The notes beneath the pieces were generated by a model. That model was not told where the DNA came from. It did not search any database and saw only the letters and a list, made by a program, of their open reading frames with translations. A program made the position numbers and the translations under genes. From the NCBI GenBank assembly GCA_013146195.2, contig CM028377.1:69134614-69198613 (forward strand): a DNA stretch of 64,000 nucleotides, given 5' to 3'. Source of the DNA: Codonopsis lanceolata (Eukaryota; Streptophyta; Magnoliopsida; Asterales; Campanulaceae). How positions within the stretch are numbered: position 1 is the first letter of the stretch; each line of letters starts with the position of its first letter. Positions 47,566 to 57,927 of this stretch are shown in pieces.

Positions 47566-47903
47566 TGACAAGAAAAGAATTATAGATTGATAATGAATTT
47601 CTGAATTGGTAGTATATTGAATTGAATTATGATGAAGCCTTGCTTCATATATATACACAGTTAACAACAAGAAAGCCTCCAACGGCTAGTGCTCTAACAG
47701 ACTAACTGCCTATCTTAGACTTTACAAAGAACCCCCTTTCATCTATAACTATTTACACCCAAGTCACAAAACTTTCAACAGTAACAACATTAATAAACTT
47801 CTTCCACTTTGAACTGTGTTCTCCATATTTAGCTCTGGCTTGGATCTCCTTCCCATGTTCAGTAACCAAGTTGTTGACTCTCTGAAAACCAATATCCTTG
47901 ATA
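47566..47903 (-). repeat. Copia 5' LTR
   Basis: 338 bp, followed on its outer side by the GTAAC duplication at 47904-47908. It is nearly identical to 42682-43019. Confidence 0.97.
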
Positions 47904-48785
47904 GTAACTTGTACCTATTTGTCTTGTACGTGCAATCCATTAATATGACTTTCGAAAAGACACGCAATAAATCAACACTTCTTGGGTGAGCGAAGAACAA
48001 AATCCTTCACAGTGTTCGTTTTCTCGCACCGTCGATGATGACGGACATATCCATGCTTCTCTAACATAAACATAAGTTGTTGCATTTGTGATCGACCTTC
48101 ACGCTCGATAACTCTATTCTTCAAATGTGCATTGTAGACCGTCCTTATTGTAGATCTATTTTCTTAAAATTTTTCTTTCAAACGCGCCAAAATGTCCTTT
48201 GGTCTACTATTGGCGTGTGTCATATCAACCACATATTCCTCCTCAACTTTTGATAATCGACCGACATATGAATGGCCTTCTTTGTACGCTCCAAGTTCAT
48301 GATTGTGGACACCGCACTTCACAACCAATGACCATTCTCCAACTGACACTTCTCTGCCCCTCAAACTAAATGGACAACTAAGCTTCTTAGATCCGGTTTC
48401 TTTCCGATCTTTCTTTCCACTTTGATTTTCATCATTTGCTTGTGATTTCTTGCGTCCACTGTAATGACCAACATGTTCACAAGTCATTAATACCCGGGGC
48501 TTTTTCTTACCCGCACCACTGTCCGACCTCCTAATTATTATTACCATTTCGTGCTCATTCCCACTAGCACGTACCCAATCAATCAACATTTGGCGAGATA
48601 AAAAAAGTTCATGCGTCATGAATACATCGATGTAATCAGCCACAATATCTTGAATAGGAACTATCGCATTATTTTCAACTTCAACAATCTCATTATTAGC
48701 AGGACCATCAACACTATGATTTGTTGACAACATGTTTGAATCATGTCATCAAATACAATAACCCATCAAAAACACAGTTTTTTTA

Positions 48786-49147
48786 AAAACTGTTCGGTTA
48801 GAGGTGGTGGAACATTTACAAAATGTTAGGCAGGTACTGGTTGAACATTTTCAAAATGTTCGACTGAAGACTTCCGAACAGTTTGGAACTAGAAGAACAT
48901 TTCAAAAATGTTTGGTTATCCATATCCGAACAATTCAAAAATGTTCAGTTGGTACCAGACGAACATTTCCAAAATGTTCGGTTACAACCATCCGAACAGT
49001 TTGGAACTAGAAGAACATTACAAAAATGTTCGGTGACCTCCAACCGAACATTTCAAAATTGTTCGGTTGCCACATGCCGAACAGTTCAAAAATGTTCGGT
49101 TGGTGGACGCCGAACATTTAAAAAAATATTCTGAGCTTCAGTACCGA
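48786..49147. repeat. Right subterminal array of CCGAACA...TGTTCGG palindromes
   Basis: About nine AACATTTNNAAAATGTTCGG-type motifs and CCGAACAG half-sites occur every ~38-42 bp, just upstream of the MURA start (48733) and inside the right TIR. It is the mirror of the array at 37995-38520. The frames at 48804-49134 come from the repetition. Confidence 0.85.
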
Positions 49148-49579
49148 ACCGCTTACGACGAAGACCCATTTTTTAAGAAGAAAAAAAAATTTACACAAAT
49201 TTAAGCAAAACAACGTTTTAAATACTTACCACAAAAGTCATAATGGCTTGTTTTTCATCCATGCTTGATATTTTCACACCCAATGTTGAAGCCTTAGTTT
49301 TTTTTGGAAATTAAAGGATTTTGGAAGGATTTCTTCACAACAAAAAAAGAGGTAAGATGAAGGAGAACAAAATATTGTGTTAGTAAAGATGTTTAGTTGA
49401 TGAAGAAAAAGGTTTGAATAAGAATGTATTTAGTAATAGTGGGAAAAAAGATGAAGAATAAGAATGAAGGGGATGAAGAAAATGAAGTTGGGAAGAAGGT
49501 GTATATTTGTTTTGGGGTGGGGGTTTACTTAAATGATATAATTGTCTTTGGATGTGAGAGTATTTTTGTCATAAAAAAA

Positions 49580-49630
49580 ATTGGAATGGGGGTTCAACTT
49601 GGAGGAATTATGGTCGGATTAGCGCAACCC
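49580..49630 (-). repeat. Right terminal inverted repeat of the Mutator-like element
   Basis: Reversed, it reads GGGTTGCGCTAATCCGACC and matches the left end. The 9-bp ATCCAAGAT duplication follows at 49631-49639. Confidence 0.75.
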
Positions 49631-49639
49631 ATCCAAGAT

Positions 49640-49965
49640 TTATAATTTCCATTCCCTACCCCTACAATTATTTCACTCTTTCAAAAATCGAACCACATCA
49701 AGAAAAATCTTGAATTATAAATCGAAAAAGGTGATCTTCATTATCCTGGTGATTCTCGACTATTGTGTATGCAGTACTTTTTTTTTTTTTATCATTTCAC
49801 TCTTTTTAAGTACAAATTTCATTCCATAATCATTTGAATGGCATGAAAAAGAAATCAAGAATTTCTAGAGTGAGCACTTTCTGTATTCTTCTTGTTTTCC
49901 CTGGGTTGCTTATCAATATCTCTAACAGGCCGAATTGAAGGCTGTTTTCACTTTTCAGTCCATCA
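49640..49965 (+). promoter_or_regulatory. Upstream region of the CPBP protease gene
   Basis: Only ~335 bp separate the Mutator-like element from the first assigned coding exon. TATCTCTAACAG at ~49918-49929 could be a 5' UTR intron acceptor, so further untranslated exons might lie upstream, even inside the element. No clear TATA box is seen. Confidence 0.4.
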
Positions 49966-52900
49966 ATGCAGTGTTTGCTCCCGATGGACTGTTGGTGTCG
50001 CTCCAAACCTGGGAATTCGTTTCCAGCCTACCTACCCTTGGGTAACTCCACTCTTTCTTGTAGCTTTCATCAATTTTTAGTGGGTGTGTGTGTTTGTGAT
50101 TCAATTTCCATAAGAGGGTAGTCATTCAACTCTGTGTGTGTAATCTTCAATTTTATTAAAGTGTGTCATTCTACTCCGTGTGTGTAGTCTTCAATTTCGA
50201 TGAAAGGGTAATCTTTTAACTGCCTGATTATGTTTGTTATACTATAATCTCATCATATCCTTGTTCAATTTCCATTTTAAGCATCCTTTGATTACACTAT
50301 AATAGCATTATATCATTGTTGAGTTTCCATATCTACACACCCTTTTATTAGCTAAGCATAACTGTGTTCTTTGTTTGCCCTACGTTTAATGAATTTTTGT
50401 TATAGGTTTCTTCATAAAAGTGCTGAAATTTGATTAGGTAGGAAGATTGACCTCTACAATTTGCCAAATGCTCCGCCATCCATATCAACCGCGGTCAGTT
50501 TTCAAAGTTCATTGGCTTCTCATAAAATCAGTAGATTTTGAGACTAAATTTTTGTTATTTTTTCTTTCCTATGCTCCTGCCTGTGCAGGGATTTAAAGCT
50601 AGCACAAGGGTTTTTGCTAGTAAAAGATCTATTAAAAAGTTAAGAAGACCAGATCCACGTCCTAATAAATCTCAATCAGCTGGATATGATGAACTTGTGG
50701 AGACAACTCCCAAAGAAGATGATTCTGTTCAAGACAACAATGCCATGCCATCCTTTGATAATTCAGACTCGCTGATTGGTATTACATTGTCGTCCAGAAG
50801 TGCTGTTCTTCAGTCATGCACTGTTACTTCTGCTTTCATTGCTGGCTTGGGCGTTTTAATTCGACAGGTACATGTTGATGTCTACTAACCATAAGAAAAT
50901 TGATGGGCGGGAAATGGCTTCATTCAGTTAACTATATCAAATTGTGAACATACATGTTTACTCCTTGATTGGGACTTTGCAGGTTTCTCATTTTGCATCA
51001 ATAGAAGGGTGGCCTGTCATTGACTGCTCTTCCGAAATATCGTGTAAAATTTTACAGGCTTACAAGCTCTTAACTAGTAGTTTATAATCTGTTTTGGCTG
51101 GTAGCAATACAAGTTTTTTTAGTTTATTTCATCTCAATGAAAATGGATGAAAATTACCTTCATTGGTAGTTGGTGCAGTCCAAACAGTTCAAGGGTCAAT
51201 GTCAAGAGTCTGCTCATTTGAAATCGGCAGTTCTAATTTAGTGTGTCCATCCATTAGTAACAATACACTTACTACCGAATTGCCAAGAAAATGGTTTCAA
51301 CTTTCAAAATCGTTAATCATTGATGGTCAAGCTTTGGTAATCTTTATTTAAGAATGCTTTCTTCTTTTGAGACATCAGGTTGGAACTTTTTCCGGAAGCA
51401 CCTAAGGTAACTTATTACTCCCTCCCTTCCACCCAAAGAGTCCACATTTGAAAAGTCTAATAATTAGTAGCCTTGAACTTGTCATTATTACAGAAATGCT
51501 TGAGGATAATCAAGATGATTGTAACATATATGGCAGGTACAGTTGAAAGATTATAAAAATTGAAGGCATAATTTTTCGAAGTGTACTCTTTAAGTGTAAC
51601 ATCCCAAATATAATAGTGGACTCTTTGCATGGAATCGGAAGGAGTATTGTTGATTAAGCAAACTTTTTCGAGCAAAATTAGACTGCCATATTCATGTACT
51701 TTCAAATGGTCCTACTGAAAGTTTCTGGTTGATTATTTCATCATAGTAAACCAGCGAATAATGTATGACCCGCTCACCTGCTTCTAATATAAATTGTAGG
51801 GACTTGGGATGGTTGCCTTTTCCAAACTTAAATATTTTGCTTAAAATGTCTTATTGCCTGCATTGTTACCTTGTGTCATGGACAAAATGTAATTGAACTT
51901 GAAATAAAGCATTGTGGCTAAAATTAATCAGGTAGTTGATCATAGATTTACTGACCATCATGTGTGTCTGCAGTTAGTTTTGAGATGTGGCATCTGGAGG
52001 TGATTACAGGTCTAATTATTTTGATATCATCATGCCGGTTTTTACTATTGAAGATATGGCCAGATTTTGCAGAGTCAAGTGACACAGCCAATCAGCAGGT
52101 TGGTGGTTTCTCTGAATTCTGCCTGTAATTTTCAAGGAAGTTCTTGTTGATTTTTCCCTCTTTTTTTGGAGAGACAAAGAAGTTGTACATGTACTCGCCC
52201 CTGGTTACTGTCTTCTATCATTGCTATTATGCTCGTTTGCTGTTCTCATTATAATGCAGGTCCTAACCGCGCTACAACCTCTTGATTATTTAGTTGTAGC
52301 ATTTCTTCCCGGGTTTAGTGAGGTAAGAGTGGGAAAACTTGGTATTTTCACTTTCCTTTTACTTTATAAAACTGATATCACAAATTTCTTAATTTTTCAC
52401 GGTTGTGTCCTAGGAACTTCTTTTCCGTGGTGCATTATTTCCCTTTTTTGGAATCAACTGGAAGAGTGCTCTGGCAGTTGCTTTATTATTTGGATTCTTG
52501 CACTTGGGCAGTGGTCGCAAATATTCTTTTGCAGTCTGGTACCTGCTCTTCTTGGCTTGTATATAACTTTCCTACAATTGATTTAATTTATCTCTAGGGG
52601 GTGTGGGAAATAGGTGAAATCATGCTTTGTGAAGCCCAACTGGGCCACCCCTTAGGGTCAGCTCAATATACAAACTGTTTCCAGTTCTACATTTACTAGT
52701 AGGTGCTGTTTGTACCTTTTTTTTTTTTGAGTGATAAGTACCGAAATACCGAAGGAGTATCTGAATTACCCATCTGAACGCATTAAGAGGTGATATCTGA
52801 AAACTGAATGCTGAAAGATTTAGAATGTTTGATAAATAAACAGATTGAACATCTAAATCTAATATAATTATCCATCTTGACCTTTTTGTCTTGTCCTTTC

Positions 52901-54690
52901 ATTCTTCTGACCTTTTCCTTCAAAACACCATCACTGTGGGCTATTTATTCCACCTAACATGGGGTTTATTTTCTTGTGTGCCCACCCCTGTAACTGATTG
53001 GAAGCATTTTGACAGTCTTTTTTTCTCAAAGAAAAGCTCTCTTCCTAGGCTGGGGATTACGCATGAAGGCTAGGAAGGGAGAAGATTCACTGCTTCTAGC
53101 CATTACAGCTCCTTAGACATCTTATGCTTTGGAAGGAGATCCTTTGAAGAGAGTGGTTGGCCGTCGGCCATCCGCTGGTCCCCGTGATCACTTGTCATAG
53201 TTGTGCAAACATATAATTACCAAGAATTCTTACCCTTTACACACTCGGATCCACGATTGACCCGAAAACAATGGTGGTTGTAGAACTCTATTAACCCAAT
53301 TCACACATAGCCCAGCTTCACCGACCAAGTCCTCGTCGACGCCGTCTACAAAGACCGAATCAAGTGGGAATGTGGGATTTGCTGAAAGACTATTGATCGG
53401 TAATTCCGCCTTAAATTTCCAGGTCTAGGGAGGGATCGGCAGTTAGTAACCCATCGGAAAAGAATAACGATCAGAAGAGAGAGATGATATGACGCACTTG
53501 GGATACACCTGACTGCGTATCAGATACACCTTATAAATATCCAGATATTAATATTTTTTTATATGTGGAAATGCATCAGATACGCTATGGATATGACAAG
53601 GCCAGAGACTGAGAAATGATTGTCTTTTCTCAAAAGTAGGAGTCACAGAAAATACTATATATTGATTGTTCATGAGTTGAAATATATATTTATACATACG
53701 TACATACATACATACGTACATACATACATACATACATATATATATACATATATATCTGGTTGAACCAGAGTACACTCCTCCTGGAATTCTCGAAGTAGAA
53801 TGGGTTTTTGCGGATGAAAGCCGTTGCTTGTTTGCGAGATCTAGTCTGACGAGCTCACAGTCCCCTTCGGGAAACTTCCTTCACCCTCGTGCTTTTGAAA
53901 TACGAGATGAAAGAGACCGACTCAATTAAGCCACAAAAAATGAAGATCCTGAAAGCAGGAACTTTATTCATGATGTGGCATTGTTTTGGCTTGATACCCT
54001 TTATTAGTGGTAGGGTCTGGGACGTGTCTTAGTCCCAGTGATATATATATAAACCCAAAAAAGGAGTAGCAGAAAAGGTCCAGGAGCATGAAGAAAATGA
54101 GTTTGAGCAATGAGCAATAACAATGTTTTCCTTAATATTATTATTTTGGCTTGTGGAGATACTTTATGCTCTTAGAAAGGTATACAATGATTTAATATGT
54201 TTTTGTTTGATTAATTCAGGGCAAAAGTATAGCTTAGAGGGCCTTCTACTTTTCTTTTTCTTTTTTGTGTTTGATGAGGGTGATCTTTTTTAGATTAAAG
54301 GAACCTTGTATAACTGAAAGTGTTATCTCTAAAATTGCCGTGTACCCATATCTTATATATACTTATTTGGATTTATCCCGTATCTGTATGCATGCTTCAT
54401 AGATTAGCATACTCAGTTGTGTAATGTTTTGTTGTTTGTGGCTAAGGAGTAAGGATGCATGCTTTGTCGGCAGTCAAGTTATACTGTCTTTAAGATTGCT
54501 CAAGTAAAAGCAGGTACAGTGACCTTCAGTTGTTGAAATTATTTTCAGGGCAACATTTGTTGGGCTTGCCTACGCTTATGCTACAGTTTTATCCTCAAGC
54601 ATCATCGTACCTATGGTGTCTCATGCCGTGAACAATGTAGTTGGTGGCATTATGTGGCGTTACACGTCGAAGTCGAAGTCGACGAATTAA
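49966..54690 (+). CDS. CPBP-family intramembrane metalloprotease, probably plastid
   Basis: Eight exons: 49966-50041, 50438-50493, 50589-50867, 50983-51043, 51974-52098, 52260-52322, 52414-52538 and 54549-54690. All introns are GT-AG and all phases agree, giving 308 residues with no internal stop. CPBP (Abi/CAAX-protease) enzymes are membrane glutamyl-type or metalloproteases. The family motifs are intact: E220-E221-x3-R225 (EELLFRG), H250 in FGFLHLG, and H287-x3-N291 (HAVNN). Several hydrophobic segments fit multiple membrane passes. The N-terminal ~90 residues are rich in Ser, Arg and Lys, like a chloroplast transit peptide. The start at 49966 is the least certain part. Intron 4 holds a Stowaway MITE and intron 7 is 2 kb. 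The substrate is unknown. Confidence 0.88.
51418..51644. mobile_element. Stowaway MITE in intron 4 of the CPBP gene
   Basis: TA target duplications (51416-51417 and 51645-51646) flank ends CTCCCTCCCTTCC and, reversed, CTCCTTCCGATTCC; then AAAGAGTCCAC is shared in inverted orientation. At 227 bp the size is typical for Stowaway. Confidence 0.85.
52539..54548 (+). other. Long intron 7 of the CPBP gene with microsatellite
   Basis: The intron runs from TG|GTACCTG to TTTTCAG|GG. A (CATA)n/(CGTA)n run lies at ~53692-53752. The stretch 53050-53530 is richer in GC than its surroundings and may be an inserted element, but I do not recognise it. Confidence 0.7.
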
Positions 54691-55187
54691 TTAGGTGATT
54701 TGCCTTGTTTGTTGCTTAAAGCGCAAATTTTTAGTTTTTGAGTAATCGATCCCATTTGCATCCAACTTTAGTCAAACCTGTTTGCCTACTGAGCATGGTT
54801 ATTTAATTTCACACTATACCGGATACCTGTTATTCATGTTCAGAAATCAAAGCTACCCATTAATTGAGAATCAAATGTAAAATTTCCTCAATCTGCAAGT
54901 TAATCGAATTTATATATTTAGAAATTAAGATATGGTTTTGATTGAATGAGTTAATTATATGCTGATTATGGTTTTGATTTATATACGACTATTTTGGATA
55001 GTCAAGTGTAGAATCAGTTACAATCAATCAAACAAGCAACAAAGGAAAACGAGTGGAATCAATCATATGCTGATTTTATGGAAATAGCCAAGTTGTAACC
55101 TTTAAAAGCTCCGGCTACTGTGAGTCTGTGACCGAGAAACAAGTCCAACTTTAACATTGTTAGAGGCATACTCATACTCTTACAGCC
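54691..55187. other. Intergenic sequence and 3' UTR of the CPBP gene
   Basis: AT-rich. No other gene is recognised. Confidence 0.5.
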
Positions 55188-55553
55188 ATGAATAAGTCAT
55201 TAGCAGTCCTTAGTGTTGTTGTAGTTCTAATGGCATGTGTGGGTGAGAATGAGATCAAAGTTGTTGTGGCAGCGCCTTCCAATATTCTTCAATCCTCAGC
55301 ACTTTGGACCCAAGTCGAATGTTATCGTGCATCGTAATCTCTTTTCCTTTTACTTTCTCATTATTAACGTTGTTGGATTGAACTGCATCTGCATTTGAGA
55401 TGTTTAAGGTATCCAAACTGTTTTGTATACTAATTTTAGTTTGAAATGTGAAATGTGAAATGTGCAGCCTGCACCAGTAATTGCAGGTACTCATGCTGCA
55501 ATTGCAAACTTTCGTCCAAGAAACCAGTCTGCGTGCGGTGCTGTCCATCTTAA
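55188..55553 (+). CDS. Candidate secreted cysteine-rich peptide
   Basis: Exon 1 (from 55188) encodes a signal-peptide-like start, MNKSLAVLSVVVVLMACVGE. Exon 2 (55468-55553, after TGTGCAG) encodes a Cys-dense tail, CTSNCRYSCCNCKLSSKKPV then CVRCCPS and a stop. A GT-AG intron joins them in frame if the donor is at 55321 (GTTATC) or 55327 (GTGCAT). The stronger-looking donor GTAATC at 55334 would shift the frame. The mature peptide would be ~50-60 residues with eight or more Cys. The pattern resembles plant secreted Cys-rich peptides (defence or signalling), but I cannot assign a family. A one-base sequencing error near the donor is possible. Confidence 0.55.
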
Positions 55554-56289
55554 TTCTAAAACCCCAACTCCCTTTTTGAGTTTATATGTTTTCAATTTGC
55601 TTAATAAAAACTCTGCGAATTCCCACTTATGTACCACTACTTCCTATCTTTCTTATTTGATTCAACTACAACTATCTGTTTTTTCCCGAGTTGGTTCTTG
55701 TTGTTGGTTTTGTTAAGTTGATAAACTAAAATTATCTTGAACTCATAATTTCTAGCACTAGAACAAATCATTTGTATTTGTTTTTTCAATTACACAACAA
55801 AATCCCAATATTGAACAGCTTGACATTATAAATGTTAGCAAATCATAACACTAACTTATAATCTATAAAGTTAGGGGTATTATTTGTGGGACGAAGAGAG
55901 TGGAGTTTTAGTTTACAAATTGGGAACCATCTCAATGGAGACCTACTCAAGTTTAAGAAGAAAACAAACGTCTCCAACAAAAGATAAAACTGCAACAACT
56001 AGTTGTGAACGGCCATACTCATACTCATACTCGGGGCGTTGGTGCCAAAAATTGTCTTCTTAGTCCACGAACTCGTTGTAGAAAAATCATTAAGTTAAGT
56101 ACGTCGCTACTCGCTTCTCTAAACTTTAATCCGATTGAGCATATATATTAAAAGTGATGGCAATGATGCAATCTTTTATAGGTGATAACCGGGCCGGTCC
56201 CTTTGTGATGATATTATAACTTGAAAAGTTCCTTATATTTGTTTTCAACCGTTAAAGTACACTTTTGATGATAAAATGACAAAGATACC
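55554..56289. other. Intergenic sequence, nothing recognised
   Basis: AT-rich non-coding sequence. About 56240-56275 (TTTTCAACCG) resembles the ends of the eroded element at 5575-6310. Confidence 0.4.
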
Positions 56290-56925
56290 CTTAATAAACA
56301 ACAAACGCGCACATAAAGTCATTGTCCAAATTTGGACATCAGAATGAAAACATTGTGCATCGAAATGCATAATTGCAATCTGTCAAAATTTGGACGTCGA
56401 AATTCAAAAAACCACTGCCCAATTTGGGCATCAGAATGAAAACATTGGGCATTCAAATGAATAATTGAAATCTGTCAAAATTTGGACGTCAAAATTCAAA
56501 AAATAATGTCAAATTTGGGTCTCGCAATGAAAACACTTGACATCGAAATGCACAATTGAACGCTGCCACCAAATATCAACATAGCTGGGCATCGTAATGG
56601 ATAAAATTGGCATCATAATGAATAAATTAAACATTGCCACCAAATATCAATAAGGTTGGGCATCGAAATAGACAAAATTGAACACTGCCATCAAATATCA
56701 ACATAGTTGGACTTCGTAATGGATAAAATTGGCATCAGAATGAATAAATTAAATACCGTCACCAAATATCAACAAAGTTGGGCATCGAAATGGATAAAAT
56801 TGAACACTGCCACCAAATATCAACATAGTTAGGCATTCGAAATGAACAAAATTGGTGTCGAATGAATAAATTAAACACTACCACCAAATATCAACAAAGA
56901 TGTGCATTGTAAGTTCCGACGCCCA
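56290..56925. repeat. Minisatellite with GGCATCG-AATG motif and ~121-bp higher-order unit
   Basis: Repeats of the type CCACCAAATATCAACA...TGGGCATCGTAATGG alternate in 70- and 51-bp subunits. They form about three ~121-bp units in 56571-56890, with more diverged relatives upstream to 56290 (CAAAATTTGGACGTC). Non-coding. Confidence 0.8.
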
Positions 56926-57792
56926 CATAGTAATGCAAAAACTGGACATTGCAAAGCTTAAATTGAGGAGGACGTCTTTGATACACAATTCCATTCCAAC
57001 ATATATCATTACCTTCAACAGTATGAGTATCATGATGAAAATTAGGAAGAGAAAGAGACTATTTTAAAAAGAACAACATACTGGGAGAAATATAGATTTT
57101 CAAAGAAAACAAAATTTCGAGAGATGTGAAGTTTATTGGCATTAGAATCATAACACAAATACCCATTATGAGCAGTACTATATCAAAGGAATGCATACTG
57201 AGCAGCCTTAGCCAAAACTTTAGCTTGCGCCGAAGGAAGTGAATCAAAAGTGTTGATCTTATATATCATGTGCTCGTTTTTCATAATTTGCTTTTATGTG
57301 AAGACATATTTCTTGACTTTCTGTTTGCAGGGAATCATTTTCTGGACTGGAGAAGAATTTATTGGGAATGGATAGAGCAGTAGAATAGGAAAAAGAAAAA
57401 GAACGCATCGAGAGAGAGAGAGCGGTGCTTGGTGCATGAGTATTTTAGAAAAAAATTAATAAATGTAGACTTTTATGGTTTTTTTTAATAACCGAACGGT
57501 TACAATTTTAAAAAATGTTACCGACTCATAATTATTCCATCTTTTATCGTCTTGAAATGGAAGCTAGGTTATCAAAGAAGGCCAAGTCATAGGCTTTATG
57601 CGGCAAACCTGTCAAAACGTAGCCCGTATCATTTTCAATTTAAGAAAATATCAAACTATATATCGTCAAGTCCGCATCAACAACATAGTTACACTTATTC
57701 TTCTTTTCACAATTATCTCAATTTAGGGAATCCTGGAAGATGATATTTGTAAAGTGAATAAGTTTTATTGGATTTTTTTATAGTTTGAGATT
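56926..57792. other. Intergenic sequence, nothing recognised
   Basis: A short GA run is at ~57413-57422. The small frames (57059-57247, 57552-57743) have no recognisable content. Confidence 0.4.
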
Positions 57793-57927
57793 TGGGGTAT
57801 GTTTGATTTGACTTATCTTATAACTTATCATAAGTTATTTTTGAAACGTTTAATTTCACCTATGGCAAGATAAGTCATAAATCATGTACAAACCACTTCA
57901 AACATATGTAAAGTCATAAGTTGTAAA

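Larger units (their letters stand above)
42682..47903 (-). mobile_element. Ty1/Copia LTR retrotransposon, young, nested in the MURA gene
   Basis: The element is 5.2 kb on the minus strand: 5' LTR 47566-47903, 3' LTR 42682-43019, each 338 bp with only 2 substitutions between them. The primer binding site TGGTATCAGAGC (47565-47554) is complementary to initiator Met tRNA. A polypurine tract GTGGGGAGGG (43029-43020) abuts the 3' LTR. Domain order protease, integrase, RT, RNase H defines Copia. The 5' LTR begins TATC rather than TG; the other end is CA. Several frame breaks make it non-autonomous despite its youth. Confidence 0.97.
41300..48733 (-). pseudogene. MURA-type transposase, split by a Copia insertion
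   Basis: N-terminal part 48733-48164: a FAR1/WRKY-GCM1-like zinc-binding region (VLMTCEHVGHYSG, KLSCPFSL, CGVHNHEL). The next segment down to 47909 carries the first catalytic Asp in MDCTYKTN (D codon 47935-47937). The gene resumes at 42676 with PLLEIVGVTP; the second catalytic position reads VTNREIALMNAI, with Asn (42519-42521) where the family has Asp; then FLCRWHINKNV. Further on are WTN...NTSTSR, a plausible intron, the SWIM zinc finger CGCVPRKTCGLPCAHE (within 41654-41968) and an RGRP-type basic stretch near 41520. Stops lie at ~48163 and ~42267. Between the halves lies the Copia element with a GTAAC duplication. The D-to-N change alone predicts loss of catalysis. Confidence 0.85.
37468..49630. 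mobile_element. Mutator-like element with PMD gene, MURA-OTU gene and nested Copia
   Basis: Inverted ends: left GGGTCGCGCTATTTAGACC, right (reversed) GGGTTGCGCTAATCCGACC; both then share TTCCTCCAAGTTGA. A 9-bp target duplication with one mismatch flanks the element. Cargo, left to right: a palindromic motif array, a plus-strand PMD gene, then on the minus strand an OTU domain and a MURA transposase (split by a Copia insertion at 42682-47903), and a second palindromic array. Without the Copia element the length is about 6.9 kb. The two genes converge, as mudrA and mudrB do in maize MuDR. Both are damaged, so the copy is not expected to move by itself. Confidence 0.85.

Noticed and set aside
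49892..50080. Frame beginning MFSLGCLSIS as the first exon of the CPBP gene
   Set aside because: It reads through the donor at 50042 and is out of phase with exon 2. The frame from ATG 49966 joins exons 2-8 without a break.
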